From assembly GCA_025928415.1 (NCBI GenBank), contig JAICJK010000143.1, positions 1 to 6,714 of the forward strand: 6,714 bases of DNA, read 5' to 3'. This DNA comes from Solirubrobacteraceae bacterium (lineage in GTDB: Bacteria; Actinomycetota; Thermoleophilia; Solirubrobacterales; Solirubrobacteraceae). How positions within the stretch are numbered: the first letter of the stretch is position 1; every line of letters starts with the position of its first letter. Positions 1 through 6,476 of this stretch are shown one piece after another. The translations under genes were made by a program, and so were the position numbers. A model generated the notes under the pieces. That model worked only from the letters and a program-made list of their open reading frames with translations. It was not told the DNA's origin and did not search any database.

Positions 1-1
1 C

Positions 2-673
2 CGCAACGAGAAGGTCAAGGTCCTGCACGCCATCGAGCCGCCCGGCCCCGACCGCACCGTCCGCGCGCAGTACCTGGCCGGCGACGTCGGCGGCGAGGAC
101 GTGGTGGGCTACCACGAGGAGCAGGGCGTGCCCCCCGGCTCGCACACCGAGACCTACGCGGCGATGCGCCTGACCGTGCAGAACTGGCGCTGGGCGGGCG
201 TCCCGTTCTACCTGCGCACCGGCAAGCGCCTGGCCCGCAAGGTCACCGAGATCGCGATCACGCTGCGCCCGGTCCCGCACCTGGCCTTCAAGCAGGAGGG
301 CTCGGTGGGCGTCCAGCCCAACCAGATCATCCTGACCGTCCAGCCCAACGAGGGCGTGACGATCAAGATGGCGGCGAAGATCCCCGGGACGAAGATGTCG
401 ATCCGCCCGGTGAACATGGAGTTCCTCTACGGGACCTCGTTCATGTCGCAGTCGCCGGAGGCCTACGAGCGGCTGATCATGGACGCGATGCGCGGCGACG
501 CCACGCTGTTCACCCGCAACGACGAGGTCGAGGCGCAGTGGCGCATCTGCGACCCGGTCGTGCACCGCTGGGAGCAGGACGCCGGCCCGCTGCCGGTCTA
601 CGAGGCGGGGACGCAGGGGCCGGGCGAGGCGGACGACCTGCTGGTCGGCGACGACCGGTGGCGGGCCGTCTGA
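2..673 (+). CDS. zwf: Glucose-6-phosphate dehydrogenase, C-terminal part (5' end outside window)
   Basis: Glucose-6-phosphate dehydrogenase oxidises glucose 6-phosphate to 6-phosphogluconolactone with NAD(P)+, the entry step of the oxidative pentose phosphate pathway, in the cytoplasm. Only the last 223 residues are present; the frame is open from base 2 and ends at TGA 671-673. The fragment begins with RNEKVKVL, a typical stretch of the family's C-terminal alpha/beta domain. It continues with TETYAAMRL (fragment residues 49-57), NWRWAGVPFYLRTGKRL (61-77, including the conserved LRTGK loop near the substrate site) and LTVQPNEGV. The N-terminal Rossmann fold and the catalytic HYLGKE-type motif would lie upstream, so catalytic competence cannot be judged here. 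The following opcA start is 3 nt after the stop, as expected for the usual zwf-opcA pair. The operon promoter is not in the window. The identification is close to certain; cofactor preference cannot be told. Confidence 0.97.
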   Translation, partial: RNEKVKVLHAIEPPGPDRTVRAQYLAGDVGGEDVVGYHEEQGVPPGSHTETYAAMRLTVQNWRWAGVPFYLRTGKRLARKVTEIAITLRPVPHLAFKQEGSVGVQPNQIILTVQPNEGVTIKMAAKIPGTKMSIRPVNMEFLYGTSFMSQSPEAYERLIMDAMRGDATLFTRNDEVEAQWRICDPVVHRWEQDAGPLPVYEAGTQGPGEADDLLVGDDRWRAV

Positions 674-676
674 GCC

Positions 677-1753
677 ATGCCCGGCGCGACCGACAAGGTC
701 TGGCGCGGCCAGGACACGACGCCCGGGGAGATCGAGGCCGCGCTGCGCCGGCTGCTCGGGGAGGTCCACGCCGAGAACGCGGCCTACGTCCCCGCGCGCG
801 TGCTCAACCTGGTGTGCATCGTCGACCGCGAGTACAGCGGCGAGATCGCCAACCGGCTGCGGCGCGTCGGGCGCTTCCACGCCTCGCGGACCGTCGTCTG
901 CTCGATCGCGCCGCGGCGCACGACGCTCGACGCGGTGGCGACGATCACGGCGCCCTCGGAGACGCGGCGCGACGAGTTCGTGGGGGCCCGCGAGACGGTC
1001 GTGGTCGAGTGCGGCGAGCGGCACCTCGCCCACCTCGACCGCATCGTCGACCCGCTCGTGGTGCCCGACCTGCCGACGCTCGTCTGGTCCCCGCACGGCC
1101 ATCAGGACGCGGTCGAGGCGCTCCTGGGCATGGCCCAGGTCGTCCTGCTCGACTCCGTGGACGAGCCCGACCTGCGCGACGCGGTCCGGCACCCGCGCAG
1201 CTTCATGGACCGCGACGCCTACGTCGTCGACCTGGCCTGGCTGCGCTCGACGCCGTGGCGCGAGCGCATCGCCGCGACCTTCGATCCCGAGCACCTGCGC
1301 CCGCAGCTGCGCATGATCTCCTGCGTCGAGATCCGCCACCATCCCGATTCCGCGATCGCCGGGCTGCTGCTGTTCGGCTGGCTCGGGTCCCGCCTGGGCT
1401 GGACGCTCAGCCCGCTGGTGCCCGGCAGCACGCCGGGGACGCTGTCCGGCAAGGCGCACGCCCGCCGCCAGGACGTCGCGCTGCGACTGGAGAGCCACCG
1501 CGACCAGCCCGTCCGCGGGCTGGCCGGCCTGACGCTCGAGATCGCCTCCGGGCGCCGGCTGCGCCTGGATCGCGGCACGGGCGGCCTGCGCGCCCGCTAC
1601 CGCAACGACGCCAAGGAGACCGAGCGCGAGTGGACGGTGCTGGGCGCCTCGCGCGGCGAGGCCGGCATCCTCGGCGAGGGGATCCGCCAGGCGCTGCTGC
1701 GCGACCCCGCCTACCGGCCCGCGCTGGAGGCCGCCGAGGTCCTGCTGCCGTGA
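677..1753 (+). CDS. opcA: Glucose-6-phosphate dehydrogenase assembly protein OpcA
   Basis: This 358-residue protein is recognised as OpcA, a non-catalytic partner needed for assembly or full activity of glucose-6-phosphate dehydrogenase in cyanobacteria and actinobacteria. Family-like stretches are ARVLNLV (residues 40-46), HASRTVV (68-74), VPDLPTLVW (129-137) and DLAWLRSTPWRERIA (185-199). A less conserved C-terminal half follows that ends in EAAEVLLP. There is no signal peptide or membrane segment, which fits a cytoplasmic partner of Zwf. The ATG at 677 comes 3 nt after the zwf stop and has only a weak purine-rich sequence before it, so translation is probably coupled to zwf. Its own stop overlaps the next start (GTGA, 1750-1753). 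Length is in the range I expect for actinobacterial OpcA. Function is assigned from sequence resemblance plus the zwf neighbour. Confidence 0.93.
   Translation: MPGATDKVWRGQDTTPGEIEAALRRLLGEVHAENAAYVPARVLNLVCIVDREYSGEIANRLRRVGRFHASRTVVCSIAPRRTTLDAVATITAPSETRRDEFVGARETVVVECGERHLAHLDRIVDPLVVPDLPTLVWSPHGHQDAVEALLGMAQVVLLDSVDEPDLRDAVRHPRSFMDRDAYVVDLAWLRSTPWRERIAATFDPEHLRPQLRMISCVEIRHHPDSAIAGLLLFGWLGSRLGWTLSPLVPGSTPGTLSGKAHARRQDVALRLESHRDQPVRGLAGLTLEIASGRRLRLDRGTGGLRARYRNDAKETEREWTVLGASRGEAGILGEGIRQALLRDPAYRPALEAAEVLLP
1736..1740 (+). promoter_or_regulatory. Ribosome binding site deciding the GTG start of the GH15 gene
   Basis: GAGGT lies inside the end of opcA, with 9 nt between it and the GTG at 1750. 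Together with the 4-nt GTGA stop/start overlap it supports the 1750 start over the much longer open frame, which runs back to 538 across opcA. Confidence 0.6.
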
Positions 1754-3732
1754 AGCAGGTCGTCGGCGACGTCGCGCTCGGCGGCAGCCCGTTCCCGCCG
1801 ATCGCCGAGTACGCCTTCCTGTCCGACTGCGAGGTCACGGCGCTGGTCGCCCCGAGCGGCTCGGTCGAGTGGCTGTGCCTGCCGCGGATGGACGGCCCGT
1901 CGGTCTTCGGGTCGATGCTCGACCGCGACGCCGGCCACTTCAAGCTCTCGCCGAGTTCGACGACGGTCCCCGCCGGGCGCCGCTACCTGCCCGGGACGAT
2001 GGTGCTCGAGACGACCTGGGGGACGCCCACCGGCTGGGTCGTCGTCCGCGACGTGCTGCTCGTCGGGCACTGGCACCACGACGCCGAGCGCTCGCGCACC
2101 CAGCGGCGGGCGCCGACCGACTACGAGGCCGACCGCGTCCTGCTGCGCAGCATCCGCTGCGTCAACGGCTCGGTGGAGATGGTCCTCGACTGCGACCCCA
2201 GGCCGGGCTACGGGACGCGGCGGTGCGCGTGGGAGTACGTCGAGGACGGCTACCACAAGGCGCGCGCCACGGCCGACGGCGAGTCGCCGGCGCTCACGCT
2301 CACCAGCGACCTGCGCCTGGGCTTCGAGGGCGGCAGCGCCCGCGCGCGCACCACCATGCACGACGGCGACGTCGCCTACGTGGCGCTCTCGTGGGGCGAG
2401 CAGGCCGGCCCGGAGAGCTACGACGGCGCCTACGAGCGGCTCGTCGGCACCGCCGACTACTGGCACGAGTGGCTGTCGCGCGGCGTGTTCCCCGACCACC
2501 CGTGGCGCCAGTACCTGCAGCGCAGCGCGCTGACGCTCAAGGGGCTGTCCTACGCGCCGACGGGGGCGATGATCGCGGCCGCGACGACCTCGCTGCCCGA
2601 GACGCCCCACGGCGCCCGCAACTGGGACTACCGGTACTCCTGGATCCGCGACTCCACGTTCATGCTGTGGGGCCTGTACACGCTCGGCTTCGACTGGGAG
2701 GCCAACGACTTCTTCTACTTCATCGCCGACGTGGCGGCGGGCGACGACGACCTGCAGGTGATGTACGGGATCGGCGGCGAGCGCCGGCTCGACGAGCAGG
2801 AGCTCGGCCACCTCTCCGGCTACGACGGCGCGCGTCCCGTCCGCATCGGCAACGGCGCCTTCGACCAGCAGCAGCACGACGTCTGGGGCAGCTACCTGGA
2901 CTCCGTGTACCTGCACACCAAGAGCCGCGACCAGCTCCCGGAGTCGATGTGGCCGATCGTCTCGCGCCAGGTCGAGTGCGCGATCGCGCACTGGCGCGAG
3001 CCCGATCGCGGCATCTGGGAGGTCCGCGGCGAGCCGCAGCACTTCACGAGCTCCAAGGTCATGTGCTGGGTGGCCTGCGACCGCGGGGCGCGCCTGGCGC
3101 GGATGCGCGACGCGGCGGACGAGGCGAAGCGCTGGCAGGCGGCGGCCGACGAGATCCACGCCGACGTGTGCGCCCACGCGCTCGACGACCGCGGCGTGTT
3201 CTGCCAGCACTACGGCACCCGGGCGCTGGACGCGTCGGCCCTGCTCATCCCGCTCGTGCGCTTCCTGCCCTGCGACGACGCGCGCGTCGTCGCGACGGTC
3301 AACGCGATCGCCGACGAGCTGACCGTGGACGGGCTGGTGCTGCGCTACCGCACGCACGAGACCGACGACGGGCTGTCCGGCGAGGAGGGCTCGTTCGCGA
3401 TCTGCTCGTTCTGGCTGGTCAGCGCGCTGGTCGAGACCGGCGCGATCGCCCGCGGCCGCGCGCTGTGCGAGCGCCTGCTCGGCTACGCGTCCTCGCTGCA
3501 GCTCTACGCGGAGGAGATCGACCCGCGCTCCGGCCGGCACCTGGGCAACTTCCCGCAGGCCTTCACCCACCTGGCGCTGGTCAACGCCGTCATGCACGTG
3601 ATCGGCGCCGACCAGGAGATGATGGCCGAGAACCCGGTCCTCGACGCGGCGCGGCGCGAGGTGCCCGAGCGGGCGCGCGGCGCTCCCGTCGTGACGACCA
3701 GCGAGCCCAACCCGTCCCGCGCCGCGGACTGA
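1750..3732 (+). CDS. Glycoside hydrolase family 15 protein (trehalase / glucoamylase type), cytoplasmic
   Basis: This 660-residue protein belongs to GH15, inverting enzymes that release glucose from trehalose (mycobacterial and archaeal members) or from alpha-glucans (glucoamylases). An N-terminal beta-sandwich region opens with IAEYAFLSDCEVTALV and SVEWLCLPR (about residues 18-46) and runs to about 240. The (alpha/alpha)6 barrel follows, with TGAMIAAATTSLPE just before RNWDYRYSWIRDS (290-302). Glu424 in GIWEVRGE is the likely general acid, next to HFTSSKVMCWVA (431-442). Glu545 or Glu546 in LSGEEGSFAICSFW is the likely base; both roles are by analogy with characterised GH15 enzymes. No signal peptide is visible, so the substrate should be intracellular, which favours trehalose or glycogen-derived oligosaccharide. 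The GTG start at 1750 overlaps the opcA stop. Family membership is secure. The trehalase versus glucoamylase choice is open, though the overall look is closer to actinobacterial trehalases. Confidence 0.92.
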   Translation: MKQVVGDVALGGSPFPPIAEYAFLSDCEVTALVAPSGSVEWLCLPRMDGPSVFGSMLDRDAGHFKLSPSSTTVPAGRRYLPGTMVLETTWGTPTGWVVVRDVLLVGHWHHDAERSRTQRRAPTDYEADRVLLRSIRCVNGSVEMVLDCDPRPGYGTRRCAWEYVEDGYHKARATADGESPALTLTSDLRLGFEGGSARARTTMHDGDVAYVALSWGEQAGPESYDGAYERLVGTADYWHEWLSRGVFPDHPWRQYLQRSALTLKGLSYAPTGAMIAAATTSLPETPHGARNWDYRYSWIRDSTFMLWGLYTLGFDWEANDFFYFIADVAAGDDDLQVMYGIGGERRLDEQELGHLSGYDGARPVRIGNGAFDQQQHDVWGSYLDSVYLHTKSRDQLPESMWPIVSRQVECAIAHWREPDRGIWEVRGEPQHFTSSKVMCWVACDRGARLARMRDAADEAKRWQAAADEIHADVCAHALDDRGVFCQHYGTRALDASALLIPLVRFLPCDDARVVATVNAIADELTVDGLVLRYRTHETDDGLSGEEGSFAICSFWLVSALVETGAIARGRALCERLLGYASSLQLYAEEIDPRSGRHLGNFPQAFTHLALVNAVMHVIGADQEMMAENPVLDAARREVPERARGAPVVTTSEPNPSRAAD

Positions 3733-3742
3733 CCCGAGCCCT

Positions 3743-3749
3743 AGGAGGT
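3743..3749 (+). promoter_or_regulatory. Strong Shine-Dalgarno for pgl
   Basis: AGGAGGT is a near-perfect anti-16S match, 8 nt before the ATG at 3758, in the 25-nt gap after the GH15 stop. It is the strongest ribosome binding site in the window. It fixes the pgl start and suggests pgl is translated independently rather than by coupling. Confidence 0.85.
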
Positions 3750-3757
3750 ACGCCCCG

Positions 3758-4411
3758 ATGGAGGTCGAGGAGCTGAAGGACGCGGAGGAGGCCGCGCGGC
3801 GCTGCGCCGCCGTGCTGGCCTCCGAGATCGCCGCAGGGGCACGGCACGTCGCGCTCACCGGGGGCACCACGCCGCTGCGCGCCTACGACCTGCTCGGCCC
3901 GCTGGTCGGCGACTGGCGCGGGGTGACGCTGTGGTACGGCGACGAGCGCTGCGTCGGGCCGGAGGACCCCGAGTCCAACCACCGCGGGACGACCGAGCAC
4001 CTCGCCGCGCCCGGCGCGATCTGGCACCGCATGCCCGGCGAGCTCGGGCCCGACCAGGGCGCCGCCCAGTACGACGCGCAGCTCGCGGTGACCAAGCTCG
4101 ACGTGACGCTGCTCGGCATGGGGCCCGACGGGCACGTCGCGTCGCTGTTCCCCGACCACCCGGTACTCACGGCGGGCGGGAACGCGATCGGCGTGCACGA
4201 CTCCCCCAAGCCACCGCCCGAGCGGATCACCCTGACGATGGACAAGCTCAACGAGAGCGGCCGCATCGTCCTGCTGGTCACCGGCGAGGCCAAGCGGGCG
4301 GCGCTGTCCCGCGTCGTGGACCCGGACGGCCGCCCGGACCGCCACTGGCCGGCGACGCTCCTGGCGCGCGACCGGCTGCTGGTGCTCGCCGACGCCGCCG
4401 CGATGGGATGA
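3758..4411 (+). CDS. pgl: 6-phosphogluconolactonase (DevB/Pgl type)
   Basis: The enzyme hydrolyses 6-phosphogluconolactone, the product of Zwf, to 6-phosphogluconate in the cytoplasm. The 217-residue product shows the family blocks in order: TGGTTP (residues 34-39, phosphate-binding loop), YGDERCV (60-66), ESNHRG (72-77), LLGMGPDGHVASLFP (118-132, with His126 the expected catalytic histidine), DSPKPPPERITLT (148-160) and VTGEAKR (175-181). It is somewhat shorter than the usual 230-260 residues. The shortening is mainly in the variable stretch between the SNHRG block and the GMGPDGH block; all recognised motifs are intact. A strong Shine-Dalgarno precedes the ATG, and the stop overlaps the next gene's start. 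The neighbouring zwf and opcA support the assignment independently of sequence. Confidence 0.95.
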   Translation: MEVEELKDAEEAARRCAAVLASEIAAGARHVALTGGTTPLRAYDLLGPLVGDWRGVTLWYGDERCVGPEDPESNHRGTTEHLAAPGAIWHRMPGELGPDQGAAQYDAQLAVTKLDVTLLGMGPDGHVASLFPDHPVLTAGGNAIGVHDSPKPPPERITLTMDKLNESGRIVLLVTGEAKRAALSRVVDPDGRPDRHWPATLLARDRLLVLADAAAMG

Positions 4412-4986
4412 GCGTCCCCGAGCTGTGGCTCGTGCGCCACGCCCAGACGGAGTGGAGCGAGGCCGGCAGGCACACCGGGCGCACCGACGTCCCGCTCACC
4501 GCCGCCGGCCGCGCGGCCGCGGCACGGTTGCCGCAGCGGCTGGGCGACCGCGCGTTCGCGCTCGTGCTCACCAGCCCGCTGCGCCGCGCGCGCGACACCT
4601 GCGCGCTGGCGGGGTACGGCGACCGTGCGCAGCTTCGCGACGACCTGATGGAGTGGGACTACGGGGAGTACGAGGGCCGCACCACGCCGGAGATCCGGAC
4701 CGGGCGCCCGGGCTGGCTGCTGTGGCGCGACGGCTGCCCTGGCGGCGAGCAGGCGGCGGACGTCGGGGCGCGCGTGGACCGGGTGATCGCAGAGTCGCTG
4801 CAGGCCGGCGGCGACGTCGCGCTGTTCGCGCACGGCCACGTCCTGCGCGTGCTGGGCGCCCGCTGGCTCGAGCAGCCGCCGGCGTTCGGCGCCCGCCTCG
4901 CCCTCGGGACGGGAGCGGTCAGCGTGCTCGGCAGCGAGCGCGGCGTGCGGGGGCTGCGGGTCTGGGGGCTCACGGGGAGCGCTTGA
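4408..4986 (+). CDS. Histidine phosphatase superfamily protein, SHB17-like (possible sedoheptulose-1,7-bisphosphatase)
   Basis: This 192-residue protein belongs to the phosphoglycerate-mutase-like branch of the histidine phosphatases. The phosphate pocket is visible: LVRHAQTEW (residues 8-16, with Arg10 and His11, the phosphorylated histidine), Arg60 in TSPLRRA, Glu82 in MEWDYGEYEG (likely proton donor) and His142 in LFAHGHVLR. The active-site motif reads RHA rather than the common RHG. Beyond these, HTGRTDVPLT, EWDYGEYEG, WRDGCPGGE and LFAHGH resemble, as I recall them, the matching stretches of yeast Shb17, a sedoheptulose-1,7-bisphosphatase. Substrate is therefore inferred, and a generic sugar or acid phosphatase remains possible. 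The ATG start forms an ATGA overlap with the pgl stop and has no separate Shine-Dalgarno, so translation is probably coupled to pgl. There is no signal peptide. It is probably the last gene of the pentose phosphate operon. Confidence 0.9.
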   Translation: MSVPELWLVRHAQTEWSEAGRHTGRTDVPLTAAGRAAAARLPQRLGDRAFALVLTSPLRRARDTCALAGYGDRAQLRDDLMEWDYGEYEGRTTPEIRTGRPGWLLWRDGCPGGEQAADVGARVDRVIAESLQAGGDVALFAHGHVLRVLGARWLEQPPAFGARLALGTGAVSVLGSERGVRGLRVWGLTGSA

Positions 4987-5093
4987 AGCGGGCGAGGTGT
5001 GGAAGAGGGCCACCTTGGGGGGCCCGCGGCGGGCGGGCGGACCGGGATCGTGGGACCGAGCACACGGAAAACCGCCACGCCAGGAGCACCGAA
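4987..5093 (+). other. GC-rich intergenic region with weak hairpins; probable operon boundary
   Basis: This is the longest gap in the window (107 bp). It contains overlapping short inverted repeats: AGGTG 4995-4999 with CACCT 5011-5015, and GGGCC 5007-5011 with GGCCC 5021-5025 around a 9-nt loop. They are followed by a run of GGGC repeats to about 5040. No T-tract follows, so a classical intrinsic terminator cannot be claimed. A promoter for the next gene would have to lie here, but I see no convincing -35/-10 pair. Confidence 0.3.
5082..5086 (+). promoter_or_regulatory. Ribosome binding site of the secreted-protein gene
   Basis: AGGAG is 7 nt before the GTG at 5094. It fixes that start, which places the signal peptide at the very N-terminus. 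The longer open frame upstream overlaps the phosphatase gene and is not needed. Confidence 0.7.
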
Positions 5094-5534
5094 GTGACCA
5101 CCTCCCGCACGATCCTCACCGCCGTCGCGCTCACGGGCGCCGTCGCCGTCCCGGCGACCGCGCTGGCCGCGACCGGCCAGTCGGCGCACTACCAGACGAC
5201 CCTGAAGGCCCACGCCCGGTCGCCCGTCGCGATCCACGGCGCGTCGACGCCCAAGGCCATCGTCAGGCGGGGCGAGCGCCTGCACCGCGGCGAGCACCTG
5301 ATGCGCGTCCGGGTCACGACGCCCGCGCACAAGGGCCTGAAGCTGCGCTTCACCTGCCCCAGCGGCTTCGTGACCGGCTACGGCTACAAGGGCCCGGACG
5401 GGCTCGCCGTCAACGGCAGGCACATCCTCAGCCGCCACACGGTGCGCCCGAAGGTGCAGGCTGCCGCGGACCTCAACCACGACGGCCGCTTCACCGGCAC
5501 CGTCTACGCGTACTGCGAGGGCGGTCGCGGCTAG
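5094..5534 (+). CDS. Small secreted protein of unknown function
   Basis: I do not recognise a family. The 146-residue product starts with a short n-region carrying Arg5. A hydrophobic, alanine/valine-rich core (residues 7-22) and an ALA cleavage motif (23-25) follow, giving a standard Sec signal peptide and a mature protein of about 121 residues. There is no lipobox or LPXTG, so it is probably released or held non-covalently at the surface. The mature part is basic and rich in His, Arg and Gly. It has two cysteines, Cys88 (in RFTCPSG) and Cys141 (in YAYCEGG), which could form a disulfide between the central strand and the C-terminal end. Alternating hydrophobic stretches such as LMRVRVTT and KLRFTCPSGF suggest a small beta-rich domain. 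The start is GTG with AGGAG 7 nt upstream. The next gene follows after 9 nt, so co-transcription with the methyltransferase is likely. Confidence 0.85.
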   Translation: MTTSRTILTAVALTGAVAVPATALAATGQSAHYQTTLKAHARSPVAIHGASTPKAIVRRGERLHRGEHLMRVRVTTPAHKGLKLRFTCPSGFVTGYGYKGPDGLAVNGRHILSRHTVRPKVQAAADLNHDGRFTGTVYAYCEGGRG

Positions 5535-5543
5535 CATGCCGCC

Positions 5544-6473
5544 ATGCCGGCGAGCCGAGAGCTCCCGTACCCGTCCCAGGAGCTCGCGAGCCGGGTGTTC
5601 AACGTCGACGAGTGGGGCGATCCGCTCGCGGCGTTCGAGGAGATCGGGGCGCAGACCCGCCGTGCCGTGGTGGGTCTGCTGCCCGGCGACTGGTCGTTCG
5701 AGGGCAAGAAGGTGCTCGACTTCGGCTGCGGCGTCGGACGGACGCTGCGCCACTTCCTGACCGAGGCCGAGGTGGCCGAGATCTGGGGCGTCGACATCGA
5801 CAAGCCCAGCATCGAGTGGGTGCAGGAGAACCTGTGCCCGCCCCTGAACGCCTGGCGGTGCGCGCAGGCGCCGCCGCTGGGCCTGGAGCCCGGGACCTTC
5901 GACCTCGCCTGGTCGGTGTCCGTCTTCACGCACCTCACGTCCAACTCGATCCCGTGGATGGTGGAGCTCCATCGGATGCTCAAGCCCGGCGGCCTCATGG
6001 TCGCCAGCTACATGGGGCGCTGGAACTCGGAGTTCGCGGCCGGCGAGCCGTGGGACGAGGACCGGATCGGCATGAGCGTCGTGCAGCAGAACCCCGACTG
6101 GGACTCGGGCGGGCCCGCCGTGCTCATGTCCGACTGGTGGGTCCGCGCGCACTGGGGCCGCGGGTTCGAGATCGTGCACATCGCTCCCCAGATCCACAAC
6201 ATGAGCTGGGCCGTGATGCGCAAGCGCGACGTGCCGCTCACCATCGAGGATGTGGAGCGGCCGTCGGATGACCCGCGCGAGTTCCGCGCCCTGCAGCACA
6301 GCCTGCGGCTCGCCCAGCAGGATGCGCTCAAGCTGGCCGTGCGCAACCAGGAGCTCGAGCAGGCTGTCCGCCGCGAGTACGAGGGGTCAGCGAGCTGGCG
6401 CGTGACGCGGCCGCTGCGGCTGGCCGCCGTGACGCTGCGGACGGCGCGCGAGCGCCGGTCACAGCGCCGATAG
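5544..6473 (+). CDS. Class I SAM-dependent methyltransferase with C-terminal coiled coil and SWRxTxPLR tail
   Basis: This 309-residue protein has a class I methyltransferase fold. Motif I is VLDFGCGVGR (residues 57-66). The acidic residue that should bind the SAM ribose is Asp84 or Asp86 in WGVDID. DLAWSVSVFTHL (120-131) and MLKPGGLMVASY (145-156) are the later core strands. Residues about 245-280 are charged and heptad-like and look like a coiled coil. They lead into SASWRVTRPLR (282-292) and a strongly basic end. Similar SWRxTxPLR tails occur on glycosyltransferases and methyltransferases of surface polysaccharide clusters, which hints at a sugar or glycan substrate; this is inference. The ATG at 5544 has no good Shine-Dalgarno. 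A GTG at 5595 (residue 18) has AGGAG 12 nt upstream and is an alternative start. No membrane segment is evident. The acceptor substrate is unknown. Confidence 0.88.
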   Translation: MPASRELPYPSQELASRVFNVDEWGDPLAAFEEIGAQTRRAVVGLLPGDWSFEGKKVLDFGCGVGRTLRHFLTEAEVAEIWGVDIDKPSIEWVQENLCPPLNAWRCAQAPPLGLEPGTFDLAWSVSVFTHLTSNSIPWMVELHRMLKPGGLMVASYMGRWNSEFAAGEPWDEDRIGMSVVQQNPDWDSGGPAVLMSDWWVRAHWGRGFEIVHIAPQIHNMSWAVMRKRDVPLTIEDVERPSDDPREFRALQHSLRLAQQDALKLAVRNQELEQAVRREYEGSASWRVTRPLRLAAVTLRTARERRSQRR

Positions 6474-6476
6474 CGC

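Noticed and set aside
538..1749. A long upstream extension of the GH15 reading frame across opcA
   Set aside because: The extension translates to an arginine/alanine/proline-rich shadow of opcA. The GTG at 1750, with its GAGGT and the GTGA overlap, is the supported start, so there is no opcA-GH15 fusion.
1869..3776. A 635-codon plus-strand frame overlapping the GH15 gene
   Set aside because: It is an arginine-rich shadow frame with no motifs, wholly explained by the GC-biased codons of the real gene.
1711..3870. A 719-codon open frame on the minus strand opposite the GH15 gene
   Set aside because: It lies antisense to a gene with clear family motifs. Its product is low-complexity (Ala/Arg/Val/Gly-rich) with no recognisable domain, and such long shadow frames are expected at this GC content.
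5021..5040. GGGC-repeat stretch as a possible tandem repeat or G-quadruplex
   Set aside because: The repeat is short and irregular with C interruptions, and it is not distinguishable from the GC background of the window.
5015..5060. A TTGGGG sequence in the intergenic region as a possible -35 box
   Set aside because: No -10-like hexamer lies at 16-19 nt; the following bases are almost all G and C.
4997..6271. A 424-codon plus-strand frame over the secreted protein and methyltransferase
   Set aside because: It is an arginine-rich shadow. The signal peptide and the SAM motifs lie in the other frames.
4659..6299. A 546-codon minus-strand frame across the phosphatase, secreted-protein and methyltransferase genes
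   Set aside because: It runs antisense to three supported genes, has shadow composition and shows no recognisable domain.
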